Shown here: positions 1-5,378 of the stretch, piece by piece
Position numbering within the stretch: position 1 is the stretch's first letter
How the letters are laid out: the number at the start of each line of letters is the position of its first letter
Assembly (NCBI GenBank): GCA_025453855.1
Contig: JALOPO010000155.1
Location: 1-5,378, forward strand
Source: Gemmatimonadaceae bacterium
GTDB taxonomy: Bacteria > Gemmatimonadota > Gemmatimonadetes > Gemmatimonadales > Gemmatimonadaceae
DNA: 5,378 nucleotides
Direction: 5' to 3'
The notes under the pieces: generated by a model
What the model saw: only the letters and a program-made list of their open reading frames with translations
Databases searched by the model: none
What the model was told of the DNA's origin: nothing
Translations under genes and position numbers: made by a program

Positions 1-1689
1 GTACAGGGTGTCGACGGTGATGCGCGCGATGCCGTGCGCCGCCGCGTAGGCCTCGGTGTTGCGACGCGCCTTGCCGCGCACGAAGAAGGGGATCTTCCGG
101 AGTTCGCGCTCGCCGTCCTCGGTCCAGGTGGGCGTGGCGGTCGCGGCCGCGCCAGCCGTTGCGGCGGCCGCGGCCATGGCACCCGTCGCGCCCTCGGGTG
201 CCGCGGCGCCCGCATGCGCGGCGGCGACTTTCGCGAGCACGATCTCGCCCGTCGGCTCGCCGCCGGCCAGCGCATCGCCGTGGCTGTACGGCACGTGCTC
301 GCCGCTCAGCAGCCCATCGCCCACGTGCCCGTCGTGATGCGGCACCGGCGGCGTGGCCGGCGCGGCGCCCGACGCCGGCAGGTGCTCCTCGAGCCCCATC
401 ACCAGCGGGTGCACCCACGTGTCGAAGAGGACGTTGGCCCCCTCGAAGCCGTAGACGGGGCTGTAGCGCGCCGGCACGTCCTGCACGTGGATGGGGATCG
501 AGATCACCGCGCAGGCGACGCCCAGCCGCTTGGCGATGTGCCGCTCCATCTGCGTGCCGAGCACCAGCTCGGGTGTCGCGGCGGCGATCGCCGCCTCGAC
601 CTCCAGGTAGTCGTCGCTGATCAGCGCCTCGAGCCCGTACTGTTTCGCCGCCTCGCGCACGTCGCGCGCGAACTCGCGGCTGTAGGTGCCCAGCCCCACC
701 ACCGTGAAGCCCATCTCCTCCTTCGCGATGCGCGCCGCGGCGATGGCGTGCGTGGCGTCGGCGAAGATGAAGACGCGCTTGCCGGTGAGGTACGTGCTGT
801 CCACCGAGCGCGAGTACCACGGCAGCCGCGAACGCGAGGCGGCGTGCGCCGCCTGCCCCGGCACCTCGCGCGCGAGCACGGCGCTCGCATCGACCCCCGC
901 GAGCTGCGCCACCTCGCGGATGAAGTCGCGCGTCGCCCCCACGCCCATCGGGATCGTCTTCGCGTACGGCATCCCGAAGGTGCGCTGCAGCCAGCTCGCC
1001 GTGGTGCGCGCGACCTCGGGATAGAGATCGATGTTGAAGTCGGCGTCGGGGAGGCGACGGATGTCGTCGACGCTCGCGCGCAGCGGGACCACCGCGTTCA
1101 CGTCGATCCCGAGCTCGTCGAGCAGCCGCGTGATCTCCACCACGTCGTCACGGCAGCGGAAGCCGAGCACCGTCGGGCCGAGCAGGTTGGCGCGCGGGCG
1201 GCGCCCCGGCTCGCGCGGCGGTCGCACCGCGCCCGGCGCCGGCGCCCGATCGGCGAGCAGCGCCTTCACGAGATGGTAGAGCGTCTCGGCCGCCCCCCAG
1301 TTCTCCTTCTTGCTGTACGCCGGCAGCTCGAGCGGCACGACCGGGATCGGCAGCTGCATACCGACGCCGAGCGCCCCCGCCTGGTCCTGGATCAGCTCCG
1401 CGGTGCAGCTCTCGCCGACGAGCATCGCCGCCGGCTTGAAGCGCTCGTACGCCTCGCGCACCGCGGTCGTGACCAGCCCCGCGGTGTCGCCGCCCAGGTC
1501 GCGCGCCTGGAAGGTGGTGTAGGTCACCGGCGGCCGTGCATCCTGCCGCTCGATCATCGTGAACAGCAGGTCGGCGTAGGTGTCGCCCTGCGGCGCGTGC
1601 AGCACGTAGTGCACGTCGCGCAGCGAGGTGGCGATGCGCATCGCCCCCACGTGCGGCGGCCCCTCGTAGGTCCAGAGCGTCAGCTGCAT
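1..1689 (-). CDS. bchB: Light-independent protochlorophyllide reductase subunit B, BchB (3' end cut by window edge)
   Basis: BchB pairs with BchN to form the NB-protein of dark-operative protochlorophyllide reductase, which takes electrons from BchL and reduces the C17=C18 bond of protochlorophyllide in the cytoplasm. I translated the frame by hand: it begins MQLTLWTYEGPPHVGAMRIA and stays open for 563 codons to the edge. Asp36 (in APQGDTYAD) is at the position of the unusual Asp ligand of the NB [4Fe-4S] cluster known from Rhodobacter capsulatus. Cys95 lies in VGESCTAELIQ, and HPLVMGLEEHL (about 427-437) is typical of the family. The C-terminal domain KIPFFVRGKARRNTEAY (about 532-548) is present and the frame reaches VDTLY, so probably only about ten residues are missing. 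The start has a GGGAG Shine-Dalgarno seven bases upstream. An Ala/Gly/His-rich stretch at about 438-523 makes the protein longer than the usual roughly 510-530 residues. Identification is certain; the exact end is unseen. Confidence 0.97.
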   Translation of the reverse strand, partial: MQLTLWTYEGPPHVGAMRIATSLRDVHYVLHAPQGDTYADLLFTMIERQDARPPVTYTTFQARDLGGDTAGLVTTAVREAYERFKPAAMLVGESCTAELIQDQAGALGVGMQLPIPVVPLELPAYSKKENWGAAETLYHLVKALLADRAPAPGAVRPPREPGRRPRANLLGPTVLGFRCRDDVVEITRLLDELGIDVNAVVPLRASVDDIRRLPDADFNIDLYPEVARTTASWLQRTFGMPYAKTIPMGVGATRDFIREVAQLAGVDASAVLAREVPGQAAHAASRSRLPWYSRSVDSTYLTGKRVFIFADATHAIAAARIAKEEMGFTVVGLGTYSREFARDVREAAKQYGLEALISDDYLEVEAAIAAATPELVLGTQMERHIAKRLGVACAVISIPIHVQDVPARYSPVYGFEGANVLFDTWVHPLVMGLEEHLPASGAAPATPPVPHHDGHVGDGLLSGEHVPYSHGDALAGGEPTGEIVLAKVAAAHAGAAAPEGATGAMAAAAATAGAAATATPTWTEDGERELRKIPFFVRGKARRNTEAYAAAHGIARITVDTLY

Positions 1690-1695
1690 GCCGCG

Positions 1696-1701
1696 TCTCC
1701 C
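1696..1701 (-). promoter_or_regulatory. Ribosome binding site of bchB
   Basis: On the minus strand, the 12 bases between the bchN stop codon and the bchB ATG read GGGAGACGCGGC. GGGAG lies seven bases before the ATG, a good Shine-Dalgarno position. It supports the ATG at 1689 as the bchB start and indicates that bchB is translated from the same message as bchN. Confidence 0.7.
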
Positions 1702-2985
1702 TCAGACCGCCAGTCGCTCGCGCCGCTCGAGCGGCCGGGCGAAGATCTCCGCGAGATCCGCGGCCTGGTCGTAGCCGTGGATCGGCGTGAACACCAGTTC
1801 GATGCTCCACTTGGTCGCGATCCCGTCGCGCTCCAGCGGATTGGCGAGGCCCAGCCCACAGACCACGAGATCGGGGTGCACCGCACGCACCCGATCGAGC
1901 TGCTTCTCGACGTCCTGTCCCTCGCTCAGCACCGTCGTCTCGGGGAGGAGCGGAAGCTCCGCCCCCACCATCGTGCGATCGAGGTACGGCGTCCCGACTT
2001 CGGTGAGCTGCATGCCGAGCTCGCGATGGAGGAAGCGCGCGAGCGGGATCTCGAGCTGCGAGTCGGGCATGAAGAAGAGGCGCTTGCCGGCGAGCCGCTC
2101 GCGATAGCGCGACAGGCCGCGTTCCGCACGCGCCTGCAGCGGCGCCGTCACCTGCCGGAAGTGCTCGGCGTTCACGTTCCACGCCGCGGCGGCAGCGGCC
2201 AGCCACTGCGTCGTCCCCTCGCCACCGAACGGATACGGCGACGGCAGCAGCTGCGCCCCGCGCGCCTGCAGCGCGCGCACCGTCTCGCCGTTGAACGGCT
2301 GCGCGAGCAGGAGCCGCGTCCCCGGACCCACCGGCGGCAGGTCGGCCGCACGGCGCGCCGGGAAGAAGCGCACCGGGCCGATGCCGAGCGCCTCGAAGTA
2401 GCGCCGGAACTGGTCCTCGACGACGTCGGCGACGCAGCCGACCACGAGCAGCTGCCGCTCGTCGCTGGCGGGGAGGTACGGCACCATCGCCTTGAGCGCG
2501 TTGTCCTCGCCCTGCGTGAACGTCGTCTCGATCCCGGAGCCCGAGTAGTTCAGCACGCGCACGCGCGGCAGGAGCCGCGCATTCAGCCGTTCGGCCGCCT
2601 TGGCGAGATCGAGCTTGATCACCTCGCTCGGGCACGACCCCACGAGGAAGAGCGTGCTGATCTCGGGGCGCCGTTCGAGGAGCGTCGTGCAGACGCGATC
2701 GAGCTCCTCGTTCGCGTCGGCCATGCCGGCGAGGTCGCGATCGGTGAGGATCGCCGTGCCGAAGCGCGGCTCGGCGAAGATCATCACCCCCGCGGCGCTC
2801 TGGATCAGGTGCGCGCAGGTGCGCGAGCCGACCACCAGGAAGAAGGCATCCTGCAGGCGCCGATGCAGCCAGACGATGCCCGTCAGCCCGCAGAAGACCT
2901 CGCGCTGCCCGCGCTCCTTGAGCACCGGCACGTCGGCGCAGCCGCCGGTGGTGGGAAGCGCCACGACCGGGAGCGCGGTGCTCAT
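1702..2985 (-). CDS. bchN: Light-independent protochlorophyllide reductase subunit N, BchN
   Basis: BchN is the second subunit of the DPOR NB-protein, a nitrogenase MoFe-like heterotetramer that binds protochlorophyllide and a [4Fe-4S] cluster at the N/B interface. The product is 427 residues, normal for the family. Cys32 (REVFCGLTGI), Cys57 (GSRTCAHLIQSAAG) and Cys118 (LVGSCPSEVIKLDL) match the three cluster cysteines of R. capsulatus BchN (26, 51 and 112) with identical spacing of 25 and 61 residues. Other family stretches are LNYSGSGIETTFTQGED (about 149-165), PYPFGGEGTTQWL and, near the C-terminus, KWSIELVFTPIHGYDQA. The ATG overlaps the bchF stop in an ATGA, so translation is probably coupled. 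A longer reading from 3069 would add 28 Gly/Arg-rich residues lying inside bchF and is rejected. The N-terminus before Cys32 is about six residues longer than in R. capsulatus. Nothing suggests inactivation. Confidence 0.97.
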   Translation of the reverse strand: MSTALPVVALPTTGGCADVPVLKERGQREVFCGLTGIVWLHRRLQDAFFLVVGSRTCAHLIQSAAGVMIFAEPRFGTAILTDRDLAGMADANEELDRVCTTLLERRPEISTLFLVGSCPSEVIKLDLAKAAERLNARLLPRVRVLNYSGSGIETTFTQGEDNALKAMVPYLPASDERQLLVVGCVADVVEDQFRRYFEALGIGPVRFFPARRAADLPPVGPGTRLLLAQPFNGETVRALQARGAQLLPSPYPFGGEGTTQWLAAAAAAWNVNAEHFRQVTAPLQARAERGLSRYRERLAGKRLFFMPDSQLEIPLARFLHRELGMQLTEVGTPYLDRTMVGAELPLLPETTVLSEGQDVEKQLDRVRAVHPDLVVCGLGLANPLERDGIATKWSIELVFTPIHGYDQAADLAEIFARPLERRERLAV

Positions 2986-3548
2986 GCCGTCGCCCCGGCC
3001 CCGGCTGCCGCCGCCTTCGCCTGCTCCTCGGCCTCGAGGAGCCGCGCCGCACGCAGCTTGAGGATCCACTGCGTCGCGTTGATCACGTAGGCCCCGTACG
3101 CCGCCAGTGTGACGTACATGAGGAACCGGTCATCGACGTGCGTGACCAGGCCGTAGAGGTACCAGCAATGGAAGAAGATCACCAGGAAGGAGAAGACGTC
3201 CTCCCAGAAGAACGGCTCCGCGAAGAGCCAGACGTCGAAGACGACCTTCTCCCAGATCGAACCGGTGACCATGATCGTGAAGAGGAGCACCGTCTTCACG
3301 ATGATGCTCACGTGCGCGGCGTGCAGCCCGTCGCCGGTGAACAGGAAGCGGAGCACGAGCCCGAGCGACACGGCGAAGACGAGGAACTGGATCGGTGCCA
3401 GGATCCCCTGCACGAGCGTCCAGCGGGTCGCGTTGCGCCGCGCCCGCTGCTCGGGCGTGTAGAGCGGCTTTCTGGGTCGACGCACTGCCGTCGGGGAGAT
3501 CCCCGTCCGCGCCGTCGTCCCTTCCCCGACCGAGACCCCCGAGCCCAT
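2982..3548 (-). CDS. bchF: 2-vinyl bacteriochlorophyllide hydratase, BchF
   Basis: BchF adds water to the C3 vinyl group of (bacterio)chlorophyllide, giving the 3-hydroxyethyl intermediate of bacteriochlorophyll a synthesis; it is a small membrane protein. The 188-residue product holds the family core PLYTPEQRARRNATRWTLVQ (about 28-47), then hydrophobic segments near 48-70, 82-98, 117-135 and 143-160. The conserved region GSIWEKVVFDVWLFAEPFF (about 96-114) is followed by WEDVFSFLVIFFHCWYLYG. I chose the ATG at 3548 because GGAGGG lies nine bases upstream; an in-frame GTG at 3575 has no Shine-Dalgarno. This leaves about 27 Gly/Ser/Thr-rich residues before the conserved core. A GTG at 3485 would give the more usual short N-terminus but has only a weak site upstream. 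The C-terminus is an Ala-rich tail. The gene heads the bchF-bchN-bchB unit and overlaps bchN by four bases. Identity is secure; the start is less so. Confidence 0.95.
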   Translation of the reverse strand: MGSGVSVGEGTTARTGISPTAVRRPRKPLYTPEQRARRNATRWTLVQGILAPIQFLVFAVSLGLVLRFLFTGDGLHAAHVSIIVKTVLLFTIMVTGSIWEKVVFDVWLFAEPFFWEDVFSFLVIFFHCWYLYGLVTHVDDRFLMYVTLAAYGAYVINATQWILKLRAARLLEAEEQAKAAAAGAGATA

Positions 3549-3557
3549 CGCCGAACG

Positions 3558-3563
3558 CCCTCC
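3558..3563 (-). promoter_or_regulatory. Ribosome binding site of bchF that decides its start
   Basis: On the minus strand GGAGGG sits nine bases before the ATG at 3548. It is the best Shine-Dalgarno near the three candidate starts (GTG 3575, ATG 3548, GTG 3485) and is why the middle one is preferred. Confidence 0.6.
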
Positions 3564-3603
3564 GGTTCGCGTCACGGTGGAGGGTCAACCATTCACCACG
3601 ATG

Positions 3604-3621
3604 TGTCAAGCGCGCGTGACG
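3604..3621. promoter_or_regulatory. Candidate PpsR/CrtJ operator overlapping a bchF -35 box
   Basis: The sequence TGTCAAGCGCGCGTGACG is a TGTCA-N8-TGACG palindrome. It differs by one base from the symmetric TGTCA-N8-TGACA form and so from the known PpsR/CrtJ consensus TGT-N12-ACA (here TGT-N12-ACG). On the minus strand its left half reads TTGACA (3609 to 3604), a perfect sigma70 -35 hexamer pointing to bchF, although I find no convincing -10 at 16-18 bases. Its right edge is ten bases before the plus-strand -35 box of aerR-ppsR. PpsR bound here could plausibly affect both directions. The assignment rests on the motif and the neighbouring ppsR gene only. Confidence 0.45.
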
Positions 3622-3631
3622 TTCGGTCAGG

Positions 3632-3660
3632 TTGACGGTCGGCGCACCGACACGCACAAT
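3632..3660 (+). promoter_or_regulatory. Predicted sigma70-type promoter of aerR-ppsR
   Basis: TTGACG (3632-3637, five of six consensus bases) is followed after exactly 17 bases by CACAAT (3655-3660, four of six). Transcription would begin near 3667, giving a leader of about 100 bases before the preferred aerR start. The spacer holds the small inverted repeat GTCGG-CGCA-CCGAC (3638-3651), which could be an operator. The hexamer and spacing fit is good for a GC-rich sequence, but it is not experimental. Confidence 0.45.
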
Positions 3661-3684
3661 CAAGCCGGATGGCGCCCGACGATG

Positions 3685-3705
3685 GTGTCGGGTGGGGCGC
3701 GACAC
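3685..3705. repeat. Inverted repeat in the aerR leader
   Basis: Two perfect six-base arms, GTGTCG and CGACAC, are separated by nine bases. It contains TGT-N13-ACA, one base more than the PpsR/CrtJ spacing of 12. It lies about 20 bases after the predicted transcription start, so it could be a DNA operator or an RNA hairpin. A second small repeat, ACGCA-AA-TGCGT (3704-3715), abuts it. Confidence 0.4.
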
Positions 3706-3757
3706 GCAAATGCGTCCCGGTCGTCACGATCCGGTTGGCTTCACCCGTCCCTGCGCT

Positions 3758-3763
3758 GGAGGG
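3758..3763 (+). promoter_or_regulatory. Likely ribosome binding site of the long aerR form
   Basis: GGAGGG lies three bases before an in-frame TTG at 3767. The match to Shine-Dalgarno is strong but the spacing is shorter than usual. It is the only strong site near the place where codon third positions turn G/C-rich, and no comparable site precedes the downstream ATG at 3836. Confidence 0.4.
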
Positions 3764-3766
3764 CTG

Positions 3767-4597
3767 TTGTCGGGCTCCCTGGACTCCTCCGTCGTCGCGG
3801 CACACCTCACCGGCAAGCGCCCGGTCGGGCGTGCGATGCGCGACGACCTCCTCCCGCAGCTGGTCGCGCACGCCCGGCGCACCGCACCCGCCGACCGGGT
3901 GGACACCCGCCCCATCGTCGCCGCCGACGTCGCGCGCTTCGTCCGCGATGCGCTCGCCCACGACGAGGAGCGGCTCGGCCAGCGTGTCCAGGAGCTGCTC
4001 GCCGCGGGTGCCACCGTCGAGCGACTCTGCCTCGACCTCTTCGCCCCCGCCGCCAACCGGCTCGGCGAGATGTGGGATCACGACGAGACCGACTTCGTGG
4101 AGGTGACGCTCGGCGTCGGCCGCATCCAGCGCGTGGTGCGCGACCTCGCCCGCACGCTGCACGGCGCCGCGCTCACCGTCGACGGCGGGCAGGTCTTCCT
4201 TGGCGGCCTTCCCGACGAGCAGCACTCGCTTGGCCTGGCGATGGTGGCCGAGTTCTTCGTGCACGACGGGTGGGGCGTGACCGTCGGGCCGCCGCTCGGC
4301 CTCGAGGAGCTCGAACAGGCGGTGGCCACCCGCTGGTACGACGTCGTCGGCCTCGCCGCCGCGGTGCAGGAGCGCATCCCCCGTCTCGCCGAGGCGATCA
4401 CGGCGGTGCGGCGCCGTTCGTGCAATCCCGACGTCGTCGTGCTCGTCGGCGGTCGCGCCTTCAGCGACCGCCGCGCGCTCGTGGAGGAGATCGGCGCCGA
4501 TGGCTGGGCGCCCGACGCCGTGCAGGCCCCCGTCATCGCCCGCGACATCGTCTCGTCGCGTCGCGTGAACGCCGGGGCCGTGCCCGGACCTGCCTGA
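3767..4597 (+). CDS. aerR: AerR/PpaA, cobalamin-binding regulator of photosynthesis genes
   Basis: AerR/PpaA proteins bind cobalamin and act with PpsR/CrtJ on photosynthesis gene expression; the R. capsulatus protein is a light- and B12-dependent antirepressor of CrtJ. Numbering from TTG 3767 (276 residues), a helical domain contains the family stretch LGEMWDHDETDFVEVTLGVG (about 99-118), followed by a B12-binding Rossmann domain with PDEQHSLGLAMVAEFF (about 149-164). His153 there fits the E-x-H-x-x-G cobalamin ligand motif, and LVGGRAF (about 226-232) supplies the usual GG. The W-x9-EH motif of CarH-type photoreceptors is not matched, as the position has Glu-Val. TTG 3767 is preferred because GGAGGG precedes it and third-position G/C rises there; ATG 3836 gives a 253-residue form without a clear ribosome site. 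ATG 3710 is a third option. The stop is two bases before ppsR. The family is clear; only the start is uncertain. Confidence 0.9.
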   Translation: MSGSLDSSVVAAHLTGKRPVGRAMRDDLLPQLVAHARRTAPADRVDTRPIVAADVARFVRDALAHDEERLGQRVQELLAAGATVERLCLDLFAPAANRLGEMWDHDETDFVEVTLGVGRIQRVVRDLARTLHGAALTVDGGQVFLGGLPDEQHSLGLAMVAEFFVHDGWGVTVGPPLGLEELEQAVATRWYDVVGLAAAVQERIPRLAEAITAVRRRSCNPDVVVLVGGRAFSDRRALVEEIGADGWAPDAVQAPVIARDIVSSRRVNAGAVPGPA

Positions 4598-4599
4598 CC

Positions 4600-5378
4600 G
4601 TGCCCTTGACCCACTCCCACCCCACCGACGGCACGCCTGCCGACCTCGATCCCCACACCGCCGCCGACCTGGTGGCGACCACGGGGGACCTGGCGGTGGT
4701 GCTGGATCGTGCCGGCGTGGTGCGCGCCGTCGTGACCAGCGACGCGGAGCTGCGTGATGCGGGCGTCGGGGAGTGGGTGGGACAGCCGTGGGGACAGACC
4801 GTCACCCCCGACACGCGCGGCAAGATCGACGCGCTGCTGCGCGATGCATCCACGCGCTCGCCGCTGCGCCGCCGGCAGGTGAACCATCGCCTCGCCAACG
4901 GCACCGACCTCCCGGTGTCGTACGCGGTGCTGCGCGTCGGGCGCGATGGCGGCATCCTGGCGGCCGGGCGCGACATGCGCTCGGTCTCCGCGCTGCAGCA
5001 GCGGCTCGTCGAGGCGCAGCAGGCGATGGAGCGCGACTACTGGCGGCTGCGGCACGTGGAGACGCGCTATCGCCTCCTCTTCCAGCTCGCGAACGAGGCG
5101 ATCGTCGTCGTCGATGGTGCCACGAGCAAGGTGGTGGACGCGAATGCCGCCGCCGGACGCCTCTTCGCCGAGGCGCCCGAGAAGCTGGTGGGACGCGCCT
5201 TTCCCTTCGGCATCGCCGCCGACGACCTGCGCCTGCTCGGCGATGCGCTCGCGAATGCGCGCGCGGTGGGACGGAGCGCCGACGTGCAGGTGCACCTCGC
5301 GCCGGGGGGCGAACCGTACGTGGTGAGCGCCTCCACCTTCCGGCAGGATGCGAGCACGCTCCTCCTCGTGCGCTTCCT
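4600..5378 (+). CDS. ppsR: PpsR/CrtJ, PAS-domain photosynthesis repressor (3' end cut by window edge)
   Basis: PpsR/CrtJ represses bch, crt and light-harvesting genes under aerobic conditions by binding TGT-N12-ACA palindromes as a tetramer. The visible 259 residues start at GTG 4600 (MPLTHSHPTDG). An N-terminal PAS-like domain (about 20-125) includes LAVVLDRAGVVRAV and ends in the family stretch GRDMRSVSALQQRLVEAQQA (about 123-142). A coiled Q-linker helix follows (to about 158), then PAS1 from RYRLLFQLANEAIVVVD, with DANAAAGRLF and VSASTFRQD. The expected PAS2 and C-terminal FIS-type helix-turn-helix lie beyond the edge; family members are about 460-480 residues. There is no cysteine in the visible part. 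No strong Shine-Dalgarno precedes the GTG, and the two-base gap to aerR suggests translational coupling; a TTG at 4606 is an alternative start. The neighbourhood (aerR, divergent bchF) is as in purple bacteria. Confidence 0.93.
   Translation, partial: MPLTHSHPTDGTPADLDPHTAADLVATTGDLAVVLDRAGVVRAVVTSDAELRDAGVGEWVGQPWGQTVTPDTRGKIDALLRDASTRSPLRRRQVNHRLANGTDLPVSYAVLRVGRDGGILAAGRDMRSVSALQQRLVEAQQAMERDYWRLRHVETRYRLLFQLANEAIVVVDGATSKVVDANAAAGRLFAEAPEKLVGRAFPFGIAADDLRLLGDALANARAVGRSADVQVHLAPGGEPYVVSASTFRQDASTLLLVRF

Larger units (their letters stand above)
3549..3766. promoter_or_regulatory. Divergent control region between bchF and aerR-ppsR
   Basis: This 218-base stretch holds no gene I can support. 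Read in the aerR frame, third codon positions are mixed up to about 3760 and become almost all G/C afterwards, so coding starts only near 3767. It must contain the promoters of both units. It carries a cluster of GTCA/TGAC half sites between 3571 and 3636 (at 3571, 3584, 3605, 3617, 3626 and 3633), a PpsR-like palindrome at 3604-3621, a plus-strand promoter at 3632-3660, and an inverted repeat at 3685-3705. No terminator or attenuator with a U-tract is visible. Confidence 0.7.

Noticed and set aside
121..384. Frameshift or pseudogene in bchB
   Set aside because: Conserved BchB sequence on both sides of the low-complexity stretch is in the same frame and no stop occurs, so the gene appears intact.
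1148..3052. Open frame of 634 codons on the minus strand across bchN and bchB
   Set aside because: It is out of frame with both conserved genes on the same strand and yields Arg/Gly/Ala-rich sequence without domains.
34..3090. Open frame of 1018 codons on the plus strand, opposite bchB and bchN
   Set aside because: It is Arg/His/Ala-rich with no recognisable domain and lies exactly antisense to two well-conserved genes. GC-rich codon use removes stops from this antisense frame, so its length is a composition effect.
3632..3766. Upstream extension of the aerR reading frame
   Set aside because: The first codon would be the TTG of the predicted -35 box, and third-position G/C is low and mixed until about 3760, unlike the rest of the gene.
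3593..4264. Open frame on the minus strand spanning the control region and the start of aerR
   Set aside because: It overlaps the conserved helical domain and the beginning of the B12 domain of AerR in antisense and resembles no family; it has no plausible ribosome site or partner.
4078..5295. Open frame of 405 codons antisense to aerR and ppsR
   Set aside because: It is opposite two clear regulator genes, has low-complexity composition, and no start signal or family likeness.

Overview
This is a strongly GC-rich window holding the end-to-end junction of two divergent transcription units of an anoxygenic photosynthesis gene cluster. Five protein-coding genes are recognisable. On the minus strand, reading right to left, are bchF (2-vinyl bacteriochlorophyllide hydratase), bchN and bchB (two subunits of dark-operative protochlorophyllide reductase, DPOR). 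On the plus strand are aerR/ppaA (a cobalamin-binding regulator) and ppsR/crtJ (a PAS-domain photosynthesis repressor). bchB is cut by the left edge close to its C-terminus, and ppsR is cut by the right edge after about 259 residues.

Layout: 1-1689 bchB (minus, partial); 1702-2985 bchN (minus); 2982-3548 bchF (minus); 3549-3766 a 218-base divergent control region; 3767-4597 aerR/ppaA (plus); 4600-5378 ppsR/crtJ (plus, partial). The minus-strand genes are packed like an operon: bchF and bchN overlap by four bases (ATGA), and bchN and bchB are 12 bases apart. aerR and ppsR are two bases apart. The order ppsR-aerR-bchF-bchN-bchB matches the bchFNBHLM region of purple bacteria, so bchH, bchL and bchM would be expected beyond the left edge, but none is visible here.

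How the genes work together: BchN and BchB form the catalytic NB-protein of DPOR, which reduces protochlorophyllide to chlorophyllide a in the dark. BchF acts later, hydrating the C3 vinyl group on the way to bacteriochlorophyll a. PpsR/CrtJ is classically the repressor of bch/crt/puc genes under oxygen, and AerR/PpaA is its B12-dependent partner or antirepressor. The region between the units carries a near-palindromic PpsR-like site overlapping a possible -35 box for bchF, and a good sigma70-like promoter for aerR-ppsR.

The organism is a bacteriochlorophyll a-type phototroph with a purple-bacterial style gene cluster. High GC, alanine-rich low-complexity linkers and several diverged positions make a phototrophic Gemmatimonadota bacterium (a phylum known to have acquired this cluster from purple bacteria) a good candidate, but a proteobacterium cannot be excluded from this window alone. 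I see no RNA genes, mobile elements, CRISPR arrays or clear terminators. The window is a recognised system, not a wholly new one; the points of interest are the control region, the aerR start and the expanded BchB linker.
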